Source: Chitinophagales bacterium (GTDB lineage Bacteria > Bacteroidota > Bacteroidia > Chitinophagales > JADJOU01). From it: 64,000 bases of DNA. Each line of letters opens with the position of its first letter. Position 1 is the stretch's first letter. The stretch covers positions 74,896 to 138,895 of the forward strand of contig JAURJQ010000010.1 of assembly GCA_030832185.1 (NCBI GenBank). Direction: 5' to 3'. Positions 25,764 through 35,376 of the stretch are shown piece after piece. The notes below the pieces were generated by a model. That model made no database searches. It was not told where the DNA came from and saw only the letters and a program-made list of their open reading frames with translations. Position numbers and translations under genes: made by a program.

Positions 25764-26798
25764 ATGAAAAAAATAGTAATATTTTGGGGAGTAGTCTTAT
25801 CTACTTATATGTCTGCACAGATTAGTCCTGAGGTGATTAAAACCAAAATCGATGAATTGAATAAACAAAAATCAGCTATCGAATCCCAAATAGCAGATTT
25901 AAATAAACAACTTCCAGCTCCAATAGTTAAGCATTGGACATATAAGGGAAATGCTACGGTCAATATTGGCCAAAACCTACTAGGGTCTAACTGGACGGCA
26001 TCTTATGGCGGAAATAGCACCTTAAATATAGGTGGACAGTCTCATTTGGAGGCTAATTATCAAAACAAGAGACATTCATGGTCTAATAGCTTTGACGGAA
26101 CCTTAGGTTTCTTTAAAAATATCAATGTGGATAGCGGTGTTAACGATAATATTAATAAAAATGCTGATATTTTACAGTTGTCATCTAAATACTTGTATGA
26201 TCTTCAAAAAGCGAATCTTAAAGTAGGTGTTGGAGCTAATTTTCTATCTCAATTTATCAAAACCTATGACCTAGCTAAATCAGATAAATTGTTGTCTGAC
26301 TTTCTAGCTCCTGGTATATTAGATGTATCGCCAGGTATTGAGTGGACCCCACAACCATATTTAAAAGTATTTCTTTCACCAGCTTCGGGTAGGTTTACAT
26401 TTGTGAGCAACGATTCTATTATTACTAAAGCAGAAGCCAATCGGTTTGGAAATGATGTAGATCAAAGAATTCGTTCTGAATTAGGTGCTCGATTGGATAT
26501 CGTATTTGAAAAAGAATTGATCAAAAATTTAAATATCAGAAGTAGAGCCCAGTTATTTAACAACTATACCAGGCCTCAGCTTCAGCTAGATGCTATCAAT
26601 AGTAGTCGTGGTAATATCGATATCAATTGGCAGACAGATTTATTCTACAAACTGACCAAAAATATTGCACTTAATTTCGGTTTTCAAGTACTTAAAGATG
26701 ATGATGTGCGCGTAGTGAATAATAAAACTACTGGCGAGAAAACATCTCCATGGAATTGGCGCAATACCATCGGAATTAGTTTTATAACAGGTTTTTAG
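25764..26798 (+). CDS. DUF3078 family protein
   Basis: A 344-residue exported protein. Signal peptide VIFWGVVLSTYMSAQ, a short coiled coil (KTKIDELNKQKSAIESQIADLNKQ), then WTYKGNATVNIGQNLLGSNWTASYGGNSTLNIGG, which is the DUF3078 opening. The rest is beta-rich with regular aromatic strand ends (HSWSNSFDGTLGF, SPGIEWTPQPYLKVFLSPASGRFTFV, KNIALNFGFQVLKDDDVRV) and a final phenylalanine, consistent with an outer-membrane barrel. Function of the family is unknown. It ends at a terminator that touches the next start codon. Confidence 0.88.
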   Translation: MKKIVIFWGVVLSTYMSAQISPEVIKTKIDELNKQKSAIESQIADLNKQLPAPIVKHWTYKGNATVNIGQNLLGSNWTASYGGNSTLNIGGQSHLEANYQNKRHSWSNSFDGTLGFFKNINVDSGVNDNINKNADILQLSSKYLYDLQKANLKVGVGANFLSQFIKTYDLAKSDKLLSDFLAPGILDVSPGIEWTPQPYLKVFLSPASGRFTFVSNDSIITKAEANRFGNDVDQRIRSELGARLDIVFEKELIKNLNIRSRAQLFNNYTRPQLQLDAINSSRGNIDINWQTDLFYKLTKNIALNFGFQVLKDDDVRVVNNKTTGEKTSPWNWRNTIGISFITGF

Positions 26799-26838
26799 TT
26801 TTTACAAGATTTTTTTTGTGTCATATCTACTATTTTAG

Positions 26839-26868
26839 TGCTCGAGTTTTATGCTCGGGCATTTTTTT
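26839..26868 (+). terminator. Terminator/attenuator abutting the start of the next gene
   Basis: TGCTCGAG (26839-26846) pairs with CTCGGGCA (26854-26861) with one G-U pair, then seven T (26862-26868). The next ATG begins at 26869, so any transcript through the hairpin carries the gene with its ribosome-entry site in or against the stem. Confidence 0.7.
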
Positions 26869-27645
26869 ATGAATTATTTCAAGTGTTTTCTTTTGTTTGT
26901 CTTTTCTATAAACTTTGCGTACGGTCAGTCATGGAGTATAAAAGGTCAGGTAGTTAATACTCAAACATCCAATTACCTAATAGGATGCTCAGTCTATAAT
27001 GTGACCAAACAGATGGGCACGGTCACGAATGAAGAAGGACGATTTAAAATCACAGTAGAAAGAGGAGACCTCATTCAATTTACATATCTAGGCATGGGAG
27101 TACAGCAACAATATATCCTAGATGACAAAGAACTTTTGATAGAAATGAGTTACCAAGCTAGAAGGATGAAGCCTGTGACGATAAAAGCGGAAGTGGCAGC
27201 TAAGAAATCTGTACTCTATAATCCAAAGTATGACAGCAGGGCGGCTGTATTTCTAGAGCCAGTTCGCCGAAGTGCGAAAGATTATAAAAAAATGTCAGGA
27301 ATAGGCACTAGTAGTGATCCAAACAACCCAGGAGTAGTAATGTCCCCCATATCTTTTTTCTATTACTCCAATAAAAAAGTACAGAGAAGGCTCAACGCCT
27401 TGGTAGATATCAATAAGCTGGATGCCAGTAATCAAAAATATACCTTAGATTTTATATCATTAGTTACTAAGGTTGAAGATATCGATGAACTTAAAGATAT
27501 TAAGGCCCATTGCTATTTCCCGCATGACGAGGTTTTAAACTCTACCTTCTACGAATTAGGTCTTAAATTAAAAGATTGCTATATTGATTATTTAGAAGTA
27601 AAAAAGTCTATACCTGCTGTAGATTCTATACCAAAAGCTGAATAG
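26869..27645 (+). CDS. Carboxypeptidase-regulatory-like domain protein, exported
   Basis: A 258-residue protein with the ATG at 26869; the track start (26851) lies inside the hairpin loop and is rejected. Signal peptide FLLFVFSINFAYGQ. Then WSIKGQVVNTQTSNYLIGCSVYN, KQMGTVTNEEGRFKITVERGDLIQFTYLG: the seven-stranded CarboxypepD_reg-like domain, usually found at the plug end of TonB receptors. The C-terminal 150 residues are basic and not assignable to a family. A surface or periplasmic lone version of the domain. It is convergent with parE. Confidence 0.82.
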   Translation: MNYFKCFLLFVFSINFAYGQSWSIKGQVVNTQTSNYLIGCSVYNVTKQMGTVTNEEGRFKITVERGDLIQFTYLGMGVQQQYILDDKELLIEMSYQARRMKPVTIKAEVAAKKSVLYNPKYDSRAAVFLEPVRRSAKDYKKMSGIGTSSDPNNPGVVMSPISFFYYSNKKVQRRLNALVDINKLDASNQKYTLDFISLVTKVEDIDELKDIKAHCYFPHDEVLNSTFYELGLKLKDCYIDYLEVKKSIPAVDSIPKAE

Positions 27646-27671
27646 TTAGATATTTTACTAGGTACCAATCA

Positions 27672-29537
27672 TCATAAAACCTCTTCCTCCACCTCATCTA
27701 TTTCGTAGATCAGATTGTCTAAAATAAAGCGTTGTCTTTCTTTATCATTTCCACCCATATAGTATTTGAGCAATTCTTGTATTTTGATTTTATCATCTAG
27801 TATGATAGGAAGTAGGCGCATGTCTTTTCCTATGAATAAGGCGAACTCATCAGGCGATATTTCGCCTAATCCTTTAAATCGAGTGATTTCAGGCTTAGCT
27901 CCGAGTTTTTTCATTGCATCTTTTTTCTCCTGCTGTGAATAGCAATAAATAGTTTCCTTTTTATTACGCACTCTAAAAATAGGTGTTTCCAATACCTTCA
28001 CATGCCCGTTGATGACAAGTTCTGGAAAGAATTGTAAAAAGAATGTGAGAAGTAATAAACGAATATGCATACCATCATGGTCTGCATCGGTAGCTATAAT
28101 TACATTATTGTAGCGCAGATTTTCTATTCCTTCTTCTATATCCAGTGCATGCTGCAGTAGATTGAGTTCCTCGTTTTCATAGACAATTTTTTTCTTCATA
28201 CCAAAGCAGTTCTGGGGCTTTCCTTTGAGTGAAAAGACCGCCTGTGTTTCGGCATTTCTAGATTTGGTCATGGAGCCCGATGCGGAATCCCCTTCTGTAA
28301 TGAAAATTGTTGTCTCTTTATTTTGAGCATATTTTTCATCCGTATAATGGTAGCGGCTATCTCGAAGCTTTTTGTTATGGATATTGGCTTTTTTAGCGCG
28401 CTCTTTGGCTATTTTTCGTACCCCTTCCATGTCTTTTCGTTCGCGCTCGCTATTTTGTATTTTCTTTAGCAGTGCCTCTGCTACCAGCGGATTTTTATGA
28501 AGATAATTGTCTAAATTTTGCTTCATAAAGTCAGCTACAAATGCCTTCATAGAGCGTCCATCTCCTTCTAGAGACACCGTTCCTAATTTGGTTTTAGTCT
28601 GTGACTCAAACATTGGCTCTTGAATACGAACGCAGATCGCCCCTACAATGGACATCCTTATATCTGATGCGTCAAAGTCTTTTTTATAAAAATCGCGAAT
28701 CGTTTTGACGATAGCCTCCTTAAATGCACCTAGGTGCGTGCCGCCTTGGGTGGTAAACTGTCCGTTGACAAAGGTATAATACTCTTCACCGTATTTAGAC
28801 GAATGGGTAAAGGCCATTTCTATTTCATCGTTTTTCAGATGGATAATAGGATACTGCTGTGACTCTATGTCTATTTTTTTATTGATTAAATCCTTCAACC
28901 CTTCTTTGGAGCTATACTCTTGTCCATTAAGAATAATTTTTAGACCTGAATTGAGGTAGGCATAGTTCCACAGTTGCTCCTGCACATAATCAGGGATAAA
29001 TCTATAATTGTGAAAAATGGCGTTATCTGGTCTAAACCATATTGTAGTGCCATTGCCATCTTTAGAGGATTGAATTTTAGTCTCGTGTTTAATTTTCCCA
29101 CATGCAAATTCAGCTATTTTTTCCTTGCCTTCTCGCACAGATTTTACTTTGAAATAGGAAGAAAGGGCATTGACTGCCTTCGATCCTACACCATTCATCC
29201 CTACTGATTTTTTGAAGGCTTTGGAATCAAATTTACCGGAGGTATTCATTTTTGAAATGGAGTCTACAACCTTTTCGAGGGGTATGCCTCGTCCAAAGTC
29301 TTGTATCATCACTTCGGCACTGTCGAGTTCTATCACAACTTTCTTGCCATGTCCCATGATGTATTCGTCTACAGCATTGTCCATGATCTCTTTGAGAAGA
29401 ATATAGATGCCATCATCTTGTGAAGTGCCATCGCCTGTTTTACCTATATACATGCCGGGTCTCAGCCGCATATGCTCTAGCCAGTCGAGAGTCTTTATGT
29501 CGTCTTTTGAATATTCTAATTCTAAATCGCTGCTCAT
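27672..29537 (-). CDS. parE: DNA topoisomerase IV subunit B (ParE-type)
   Basis: A 621-residue GyrB/ParE subunit. The GHKL ATPase motifs are present: [49 protein letters not shown]. Next is the transducer domain, then TOPRIM with [30 protein letters not shown] and the C-terminal [13 protein letters not shown]. It lacks the ~170-residue insert of proteobacterial GyrB and its opening ([17 protein letters not shown]) is the Bacteroidota topoisomerase IV type. It decatenates chromosomes with ParC, which is not adjacent here. ParE versus a second GyrB is the only doubt. Confidence 0.94.
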   Translation of the reverse strand: MSSDLELEYSKDDIKTLDWLEHMRLRPGMYIGKTGDGTSQDDGIYILLKEIMDNAVDEYIMGHGKKVVIELDSAEVMIQDFGRGIPLEKVVDSISKMNTSGKFDSKAFKKSVGMNGVGSKAVNALSSYFKVKSVREGKEKIAEFACGKIKHETKIQSSKDGNGTTIWFRPDNAIFHNYRFIPDYVQEQLWNYAYLNSGLKIILNGQEYSSKEGLKDLINKKIDIESQQYPIIHLKNDEIEMAFTHSSKYGEEYYTFVNGQFTTQGGTHLGAFKEAIVKTIRDFYKKDFDASDIRMSIVGAICVRIQEPMFESQTKTKLGTVSLEGDGRSMKAFVADFMKQNLDNYLHKNPLVAEALLKKIQNSERERKDMEGVRKIAKERAKKANIHNKKLRDSRYHYTDEKYAQNKETTIFITEGDSASGSMTKSRNAETQAVFSLKGKPQNCFGMKKKIVYENEELNLLQHALDIEEGIENLRYNNVIIATDADHDGMHIRLLLLTFFLQFFPELVINGHVKVLETPIFRVRNKKETIYCYSQQEKKDAMKKLGAKPEITRFKGLGEISPDEFALFIGKDMRLLPIILDDKIKIQELLKYYMGGNDKERQRFILDNLIYEIDEVEEEVL

Positions 29538-29654
29538 TTTTATTTCTAAATTACTTCAAGCAAATTTGAAGGAAAAAAAATGAATAGTCCTTCCCAAGTA
29601 TTAACATACTATTTTATACAATAAGGTGAAATAAGGCATATTGGACAAAATGAG

Positions 29655-29686
29655 TTGCTAAATTGCTGATTTATCTTGTATTTTTG
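29655..29686 (+). promoter_or_regulatory. Promoter of the nine-repeat T9SS gene
   Basis: TTG (29655-29657), 21-bp spacer, TATTTTTG (29679-29686); the ATG follows after 8 bases, so a very short or absent leader. Confidence 0.55.
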
Positions 29687-29694
29687 TTCAGATT

Positions 29695-32460
29695 ATGATA
29701 ATTCGTTTCGTACTAATTACCTTTTTAGTTTGGAAAATTGGAGAAATTCAATCCCAGAATAACTGCGAAAATCACATACAGGTGTGTGGGAATCAATCTA
29801 TTAGCTTAAACGTGTCAGGAGGGGGTAGTCAAGAAATTAGCAATAGTAGTTGGTGTTTTTTTCAAGAGAATAATTCCTTATGGCTCAGATTTACCATACT
29901 TACAGGGGGTACATTAGGTTTTAATTTAATTCCATCTAGTACGAGTATTGTAGAAGATTATGATTTCATGGTCTTTGGTCCAAATGTGACCTGCACTGCT
30001 AAAGGGTCACCTATACGTTGCAGTTCCACCAATCCCCAAGCATCTGGGTCTGCAAATAATCACACAGGAATGAGAGCTTCTAGTACAGATGTATCAGAGG
30101 GACCGGGAAATTTAGGAGATAATTGGGTGAATTGGTTAAACGTTTCAGCTGGAGAAAGCTATTTTTTACTAATAGATAGACCCTTGGGCAATTCGGCCTT
30201 TACTCTAAACTGGACAGGATCAGCAGTTTTGAAAAAAACAAATGCTGGTCCAGATATAAGTCTATGCATAGGAAAAACAGCGACTATGGCTGCCACAGAG
30301 ACAGGTAACTGGGTGCAGCATTCAACCAATCCGGCTTCGGCCACATTTTCATCCCTAACCAACCCTAATGCGACTGTTTCGGGATTGAACACAGTAGGTA
30401 TTTATCGATTTACTTGGAGTTCGCTGGGTTGTGCGGATACTATGCAGATTATGGTGAATAATACATCTAATTCCAGTGAGAATAAATCTATCTGTCAGGG
30501 ACAGAGTTATCGGGGACATTCTTCAACGGGTGTTTATTCGGATACTTTGAAAAATAAGGCAGGTTGCGATAGTATCATTACCTTGACTTTGACTGTGAAA
30601 AATCATCGCTCGTCTACTATAAATAAATCAATCTGTCAAGGAGAAAACTTTTTAGGATATACTACCAGCGGTACTTATGTCGATAAATTAGTAAGTGCGA
30701 ATGGATGCGATAGTTTGAGAACTTTAAACTTATTAGTGAATCCTGCACATGCTCCTACAATAAATAAGAGTATTTGTGATGGCGAGAGTTTTATGGGAAA
30801 ATCTTCAACAGGTACCTACACTTTTAATTATAAGAATAGCTATGGCTGTGATAGTATCATTACATTAAATCTTAAAGTAAATAATTATTCCAATGTCATC
30901 ATCAATACGGCTATTTGTCAAGGGCAATCGTATAACGGTAAGACTGCAGCTGGAACTTATAAGGATAGCTTCAAGAGTATAGAGGGTTGTGATAGTATTC
31001 GTACTTTAAATTTAACCGTAAATCAGCATAGTCTAAGTACTATTTATGATACTATATGTCAAGGTCAAACTTCAGGTGGACATAGCACGACAGGCACTTT
31101 CTTAGATATACTAAGGAATTCAAAAAACTGCGATAGCACTCGTACCCTGCATCTCGTGGTGAAGCCTAATTCATTTTTTACGGTTAATAAAAAAATCTGT
31201 GAGGGGCAATCATTTCTCGGCAGATCGGTTTCGGGAAGTTATTCTGATAAATTTCTAAGTGCCAATGGTTGTGATAGCGCACGAACGCTTCTTCTATGGG
31301 TTTCAAAAAAGCAAACCATCTCTATATCTAAGAAAATCTGTGAGGGGGAAAGCTTTATGGGCAGAAATCAGACGGGTTTTTACATTGATACCCTCAGAAA
31401 TGATATTGGTTGCGATAGCATCATTACCCTTTTGAATCTTAATGTGATATCTAAAGATTCTTTCCTCCAGAAAACAATCTGTGAAGGGGAGAACTTTCTA
31501 GGCTATGATTCTACAGGAATTTATTTCGATAATATTGTAGACGAAAATGGTTGTCCTCGATTGAGAAGACTCGACTTAACAGAAAATCCTATTACCTTTG
31601 GTAGTGAGATTAAAATTATCTGCTTCGGGGATTCTTATAAAGGAAAAGCTAGGACGGGGAAATACTCGATAAAGTACAAGAATGTCAAAGGTTGTGATAG
31701 CTTCTTTAGTTTGGATTTGACGGTAAAGCCAGATTTTTTAGCTAAAACACTTCGCGATACAAATACCTGCACTGGAAATCCGATAGTCCTCAATGTCAAG
31801 GGCGGTTATAAGGCTTATGCATGGAGTGATGGAGTGATGGATTCTATTCGCAGTGTTTTGAACTCTGGAAAATACACAGTTACAGTCACTAACATTGATG
31901 ATTGCTTATCAACCGATGATGCCAAAGTGTTTTTTTATCCTGTCCCTGAAGTTGAGATAGGTGAAGACACTATTATTTACGATGGAGAAGTGCTGAGATT
32001 TGAACCTAAAATTTCAGGAAGAATTAATTATAATGGACTTCGCTGGACTCCAAATGATTTGTTTAAATGCGACTCCTGTCTTAAGCAATGGTTAGAAACT
32101 TCAGTGAATACCTTTGTCAAACTTGCATATAGGGATGAATATACTTGCTATAATCAAGATTCCATCAATATAAAAGTATTGCCTGTGCAGAATGTAGGTT
32201 TTCCTACAGCATTTTCGCCCAATGGCGATGGGCTAAATGATTATTTCGAATTGAATGGAGGCCCAGTTCGCACTCTGAATTTATCTATCTATAATCGATG
32301 GGGAGAAAAAGTTTATGATTATGCAGGTAAGACACCAATGTGGGATGGAAAATTTAAGGGAGAACAAGCTCCCACAGGAGTTTACACCTACTTCGTCCGC
32401 TTTAATTTATACAAAGGCGGCATTCAAGAAAAAATGGGAACCCTTACTATTATCCGTTAG
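29695..32460 (+). CDS. T9SS type B (gliding motility-associated C-terminal) repeat protein
   Basis: A 921-residue secreted protein. A signal peptide (about 1-20) and a jelly-roll-like N-terminal domain with GDNWVNWLNVSAGESYFLLIDR come first. An Ig-like piece (GPDISLCIGKTATMAATETGNW) follows, then nine 47-residue repeats from about residue 263, each with ICxGxSFxG, a central GxY and GCDSIxTLxLxV. After two further beta domains the C-terminus is the CHU_C/type B sorting domain: FPTAFSPNGDGLNDYFELNG, SIYNRWGEKVYDY, WDGKFKG and PTGVYTYFVRF. Two cysteines in each repeat probably form disulfides outside the cell. This is a surface or filament protein of unknown binding partner. Promoter is next to the ATG. 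Confidence 0.93.
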   Translation: MIIRFVLITFLVWKIGEIQSQNNCENHIQVCGNQSISLNVSGGGSQEISNSSWCFFQENNSLWLRFTILTGGTLGFNLIPSSTSIVEDYDFMVFGPNVTCTAKGSPIRCSSTNPQASGSANNHTGMRASSTDVSEGPGNLGDNWVNWLNVSAGESYFLLIDRPLGNSAFTLNWTGSAVLKKTNAGPDISLCIGKTATMAATETGNWVQHSTNPASATFSSLTNPNATVSGLNTVGIYRFTWSSLGCADTMQIMVNNTSNSSENKSICQGQSYRGHSSTGVYSDTLKNKAGCDSIITLTLTVKNHRSSTINKSICQGENFLGYTTSGTYVDKLVSANGCDSLRTLNLLVNPAHAPTINKSICDGESFMGKSSTGTYTFNYKNSYGCDSIITLNLKVNNYSNVIINTAICQGQSYNGKTAAGTYKDSFKSIEGCDSIRTLNLTVNQHSLSTIYDTICQGQTSGGHSTTGTFLDILRNSKNCDSTRTLHLVVKPNSFFTVNKKICEGQSFLGRSVSGSYSDKFLSANGCDSARTLLLWVSKKQTISISKKICEGESFMGRNQTGFYIDTLRNDIGCDSIITLLNLNVISKDSFLQKTICEGENFLGYDSTGIYFDNIVDENGCPRLRRLDLTENPITFGSEIKIICFGDSYKGKARTGKYSIKYKNVKGCDSFFSLDLTVKPDFLAKTLRDTNTCTGNPIVLNVKGGYKAYAWSDGVMDSIRSVLNSGKYTVTVTNIDDCLSTDDAKVFFYPVPEVEIGEDTIIYDGEVLRFEPKISGRINYNGLRWTPNDLFKCDSCLKQWLETSVNTFVKLAYRDEYTCYNQDSINIKVLPVQNVGFPTAFSPNGDGLNDYFELNGGPVRTLNLSIYNRWGEKVYDYAGKTPMWDGKFKGEQAPTGVYTYFVRFNLYKGGIQEKMGTLTIIR
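30481..31750 (+). repeat. Nine tandem 141-bp repeats encoding 47-residue Cys-rich units
   Basis: Units begin at (N/S/Y/Q)KxICxG and repeat every 47 residues. The second cysteine sits in GCDS; unit 5 has NCDS, unit 8 has GCPR, and unit 7 carries one extra residue. Unit boundaries at the end are approximate. DNA identity between units is modest, so these are old repeats. Confidence 0.85.
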
Positions 32461-32694
32461 ATTTCTAATGTCATTTTGACTTTATTTAATCTTTCACAAC
32501 TAGCCATTTCGTCTTCTAATTGTCTTAAAGTCATAGATTTATTTTCACTTTGTTAAAACTAATGACAGCTTGTCTATTCTTTTGTTAAAGTATTAGATTT
32601 GAATATTTAATATTAAAAGAGTTGAGTTCTAACTATATGATGCTGTATATTAACATTTGTCATTATTTAAAATTCAAAATTTAAAATTAATAAA
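32461..32694 (+). promoter_or_regulatory. clpB upstream region with a 16-bp direct repeat and a promoter
   Basis: No gene. TTAAAGTCATAGATTT (32525-32540) and TTAAAGTATTAGATTT (32585-32600) match at 14 of 16 bases, exactly 60 bp apart. The second ends in a -7 box TAGATTTG (32594-32601) with a TTG 21 bp upstream (32570-32572). The stretch just before the ATG (AAAATTCAAAATTTAAAATT) is low-complexity. Leader about 90 nt. Confidence 0.5.
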
Positions 32695-35292
32695 ATGGAC
32701 ATAAAGAAATTAACTATCAAATCTCAAGAGCTCGTTCAAAAAGCACAGAACAAAGCTATAGAACACTCACACCAGGCCATAGAAACTCAGCATATCGCTG
32801 CTGCTATTATAGAAGATGAGGAGAATCTAGTGCCGCAAATCATAAAGAAGTTAGGAATTCAGACGAGTCCTATTTTGAATAAACTAGAAGAATCATTTTC
32901 TAAAATACCTAAAGTTTCTGGCACAGAGACAGGACAATATCTCAGTCGCACAGCGCAGACCGCTATGGTTAAAGCAGAATCATTAATAAAGGAATTCGGC
33001 GATAGCTATGTGAGTCCAGAATTAATTTTTCTATCCCTGTTAATGCAGAATGATGATACGGCAAAGCTGTTAAAAGAATATGGGCTCAAGGAGTCTGAGG
33101 TGCGCAAAGCGATGAAAGAACTTCGCGGTAGTCAGAAAGTAGACTCAAATACGACGGAAATGACTTATGATGCCTTAGGGAAGTATGCTATCAATCTAAA
33201 CGAACAAGCGGAGAAGGGCAAATTAGATCCCGTGATTGGTCGCGATGAAGAAATAAGAAGAGTACTGCACATTTTATCTCGCAAGACAAAAAATAATCCT
33301 ATGCTGATAGGAGAACCAGGTGTTGGTAAGACGGCCATAGCTGAAGGTATAGCTAAACGAATCGTTAATGGCGATGTGCCTGAAAATTTACTAGATTTAA
33401 AAGTATTCGCATTGGATATGGGATTACTAATAGCTGGGGCTAAATACAAAGGTGAGTTTGAAGAGCGTCTGAAAGCCGTCATCAAAGAAGTGGTTGATAG
33501 CGAAGGCAAAATTGTATTATTTATTGATGAAATACATACGCTCATAGGTGCTGGAAAATCTGATGGTGCTATGGATGCTGCAAATATTCTAAAACCATCG
33601 CTAGCTCGAGGAGAGTTGCGAGCGATCGGGGCGACTACTCTTGACGAGTATCAAAAATATTTTGAAAAAGATAAGGCGATGGAAAGAAGATTTCAGAAAG
33701 TTTTGATCGATGAGCCCGATGAAGAAGCTGCCATTTCTATTCTTAGAGGTCTAAAAGAGCGCTATGAAAGATATCACAATGTAGAAATAAAAGATGAGGC
33801 CATCATTTCTGCTGTCACTCTTTCCCAGAGATATATAACGGATAGATTTCTTCCAGATAAAGCTATTGACCTGATAGATGAAGCTGCGGCTAAAATGCGG
33901 CTAGAAATAAATTCTGTTCCAGAAGCTCTGGATGAATTGAATAGAAAAATAATGCAACTAGAAATAGAGCGTGAGGCTATTCGAAGAGAGAAAGATGAAG
34001 TGAAACTAAAAAATATTGAAGAGCAATTGTCGAAGTGGAGCATCGAGCGCAATGAGTTCAAAGCAAAATGGGACAAGGAGAAATCAATAGTAGATAAAGT
34101 ACAAGATGCGAGATCGAATTTAGAATCCTTAAAACTGGAGGCAGAACAGGCGGAGAGAGCTGGAAACTATGCACGAGTAGCAGAGATTCGCTATGGGATG
34201 ATGGCTTCGACACAGGCAGAAATTGAGGCTTGTGAAAAAGAGCTTAAATCCATTGAAGGAGGAGAAAAATTGATGAAAGAATTTGTGACTTCAGAAGATA
34301 TCGCCGAGATAGTGAGCAAATGGACGGGTGTACCAGTGCAGTCTATGTTACAATCGGAGAAAACGAAACTACTTCACCTCGATGCAGAGTTGAGAAAACG
34401 AGTGGTAGGTCAGGAAGAGGCCATAGAAGCTGTCTCCAATGCTATATTGCGGAGTCGTGCAGGTCTTCAGAATCCAAATAGACCCATCGGTTCATTTCTA
34501 TTTTTAGGTAGCACTGGAGTAGGTAAGACGGAGTTGGCGAAGGCATTAGCAGAATATCTTTTCAATGATGAAAATGCATATATCCGTATCGATATGAGTG
34601 AATATTCAGAGAAGCATAGCGTGAGTCGATTGGTGGGAGCCCCTCCGGGCTATGTTGGCTATGAAGAAAGTGGACAGCTAACCGAGGCGGTTAGACGCAG
34701 ACCCTATTCTGTAGTTCTTTTAGATGAGATCGAAAAGGCGCATCCTGATACCTTCAATATCTTGCTTCAAATGCTAGATGACGGTAGATTGACGGATAAT
34801 AAAGGTAGATTAATCAATTTCAAGAACACGATCATTATCATGACATCCAATATGGGTTCGGATATAATTCTCAATGGATTTGACGATGTAGAAGATGAAA
34901 ATGTAGCGAATGTAGCTCCTGTAGTCAAGCAAAAACTCGTGGCACACCTCAAGACTATAATAAAACCAGAGTTTATCAACCGTATAGATGATATCGTCCT
35001 CTTCCTTCCATTGAGAAAATCGGTGATCAAAGCAATTGTATCTATTCAGCTAAAGCAAATAGAAGAGCTTCTAGTACATCAAGACTTGAAATTGGAAATA
35101 TTGCCTGACGCTATCGAATACTTAACCGAGCATGGCTATGACCCAGAACTGGGAGCGAGACCGCTAAAAAGACTTATTCAGCGAGATATAGTCAATCTAA
35201 TCTCCAAGAAAATAATAGCAGGTGAGTTTACGAAAGGCATGACTATTTATATCGATGCGGTCGATGATATTTTAGTTGCCTACACCAAATAG
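32695..35292 (+). CDS. clpB: ATP-dependent disaggregase ClpB
   Basis: An 865-residue Hsp100 chaperone. Clp_N repeat domain (1-145), NBD1 with Walker A GEPGVGKT (206-213) and Walker B in VLFIDEIHTLIGAG, and the long coiled-coil middle domain (about 410-525) that marks ClpB rather than ClpA/C. NBD2 has GSTGVGKTELAKALAE and VVLLDEIEKAHPD, and the C-terminal domain ends in GARPLKRLIQRDIV. No IGF/ClpP loop is seen. It extracts proteins from aggregates with DnaK. The upstream region carries a paired 16-bp element and a promoter; a strong terminator follows. Confidence 0.97.
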   Translation: MDIKKLTIKSQELVQKAQNKAIEHSHQAIETQHIAAAIIEDEENLVPQIIKKLGIQTSPILNKLEESFSKIPKVSGTETGQYLSRTAQTAMVKAESLIKEFGDSYVSPELIFLSLLMQNDDTAKLLKEYGLKESEVRKAMKELRGSQKVDSNTTEMTYDALGKYAINLNEQAEKGKLDPVIGRDEEIRRVLHILSRKTKNNPMLIGEPGVGKTAIAEGIAKRIVNGDVPENLLDLKVFALDMGLLIAGAKYKGEFEERLKAVIKEVVDSEGKIVLFIDEIHTLIGAGKSDGAMDAANILKPSLARGELRAIGATTLDEYQKYFEKDKAMERRFQKVLIDEPDEEAAISILRGLKERYERYHNVEIKDEAIISAVTLSQRYITDRFLPDKAIDLIDEAAAKMRLEINSVPEALDELNRKIMQLEIEREAIRREKDEVKLKNIEEQLSKWSIERNEFKAKWDKEKSIVDKVQDARSNLESLKLEAEQAERAGNYARVAEIRYGMMASTQAEIEACEKELKSIEGGEKLMKEFVTSEDIAEIVSKWTGVPVQSMLQSEKTKLLHLDAELRKRVVGQEEAIEAVSNAILRSRAGLQNPNRPIGSFLFLGSTGVGKTELAKALAEYLFNDENAYIRIDMSEYSEKHSVSRLVGAPPGYVGYEESGQLTEAVRRRPYSVVLLDEIEKAHPDTFNILLQMLDDGRLTDNKGRLINFKNTIIIMTSNMGSDIILNGFDDVEDENVANVAPVVKQKLVAHLKTIIKPEFINRIDDIVLFLPLRKSVIKAIVSIQLKQIEELLVHQDLKLEILPDAIEYLTEHGYDPELGARPLKRLIQRDIVNLISKKIIAGEFTKGMTIYIDAVDDILVAYTK

Positions 35293-35315
35293 GAACATTT
35301 GGACGTATAGATATC

Positions 35316-35359
35316 TAAAAAAAAATAGCCTGTGGTTTTAAATCACAGGCTATTTTTTT
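35316..35359. terminator. Bidirectional terminator between clpB and tonB
   Basis: AAAAATAGCCTGTG pairs with CACAGGCTATTTTT (core 35326-35334 with 35344-35352, 9-nt loop), with A and T runs on both sides. It serves clpB (+) and the exbB-tonB operon (-). Confidence 0.93.
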
Positions 35360-35376
35360 ATCTACTTAAATTATTA

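Noticed and set aside
26851-26868. ATG start inside the hairpin before the carboxypeptidase-regulatory-like gene
   Set aside because: It adds MLGHFF from the terminator loop; the ATG at 26869 gives a proper signal peptide.
30481-31750. Possible DNA-level repeat array or CRISPR
   Set aside because: The 141-bp periodicity is protein-coding; similarity is at amino-acid level.
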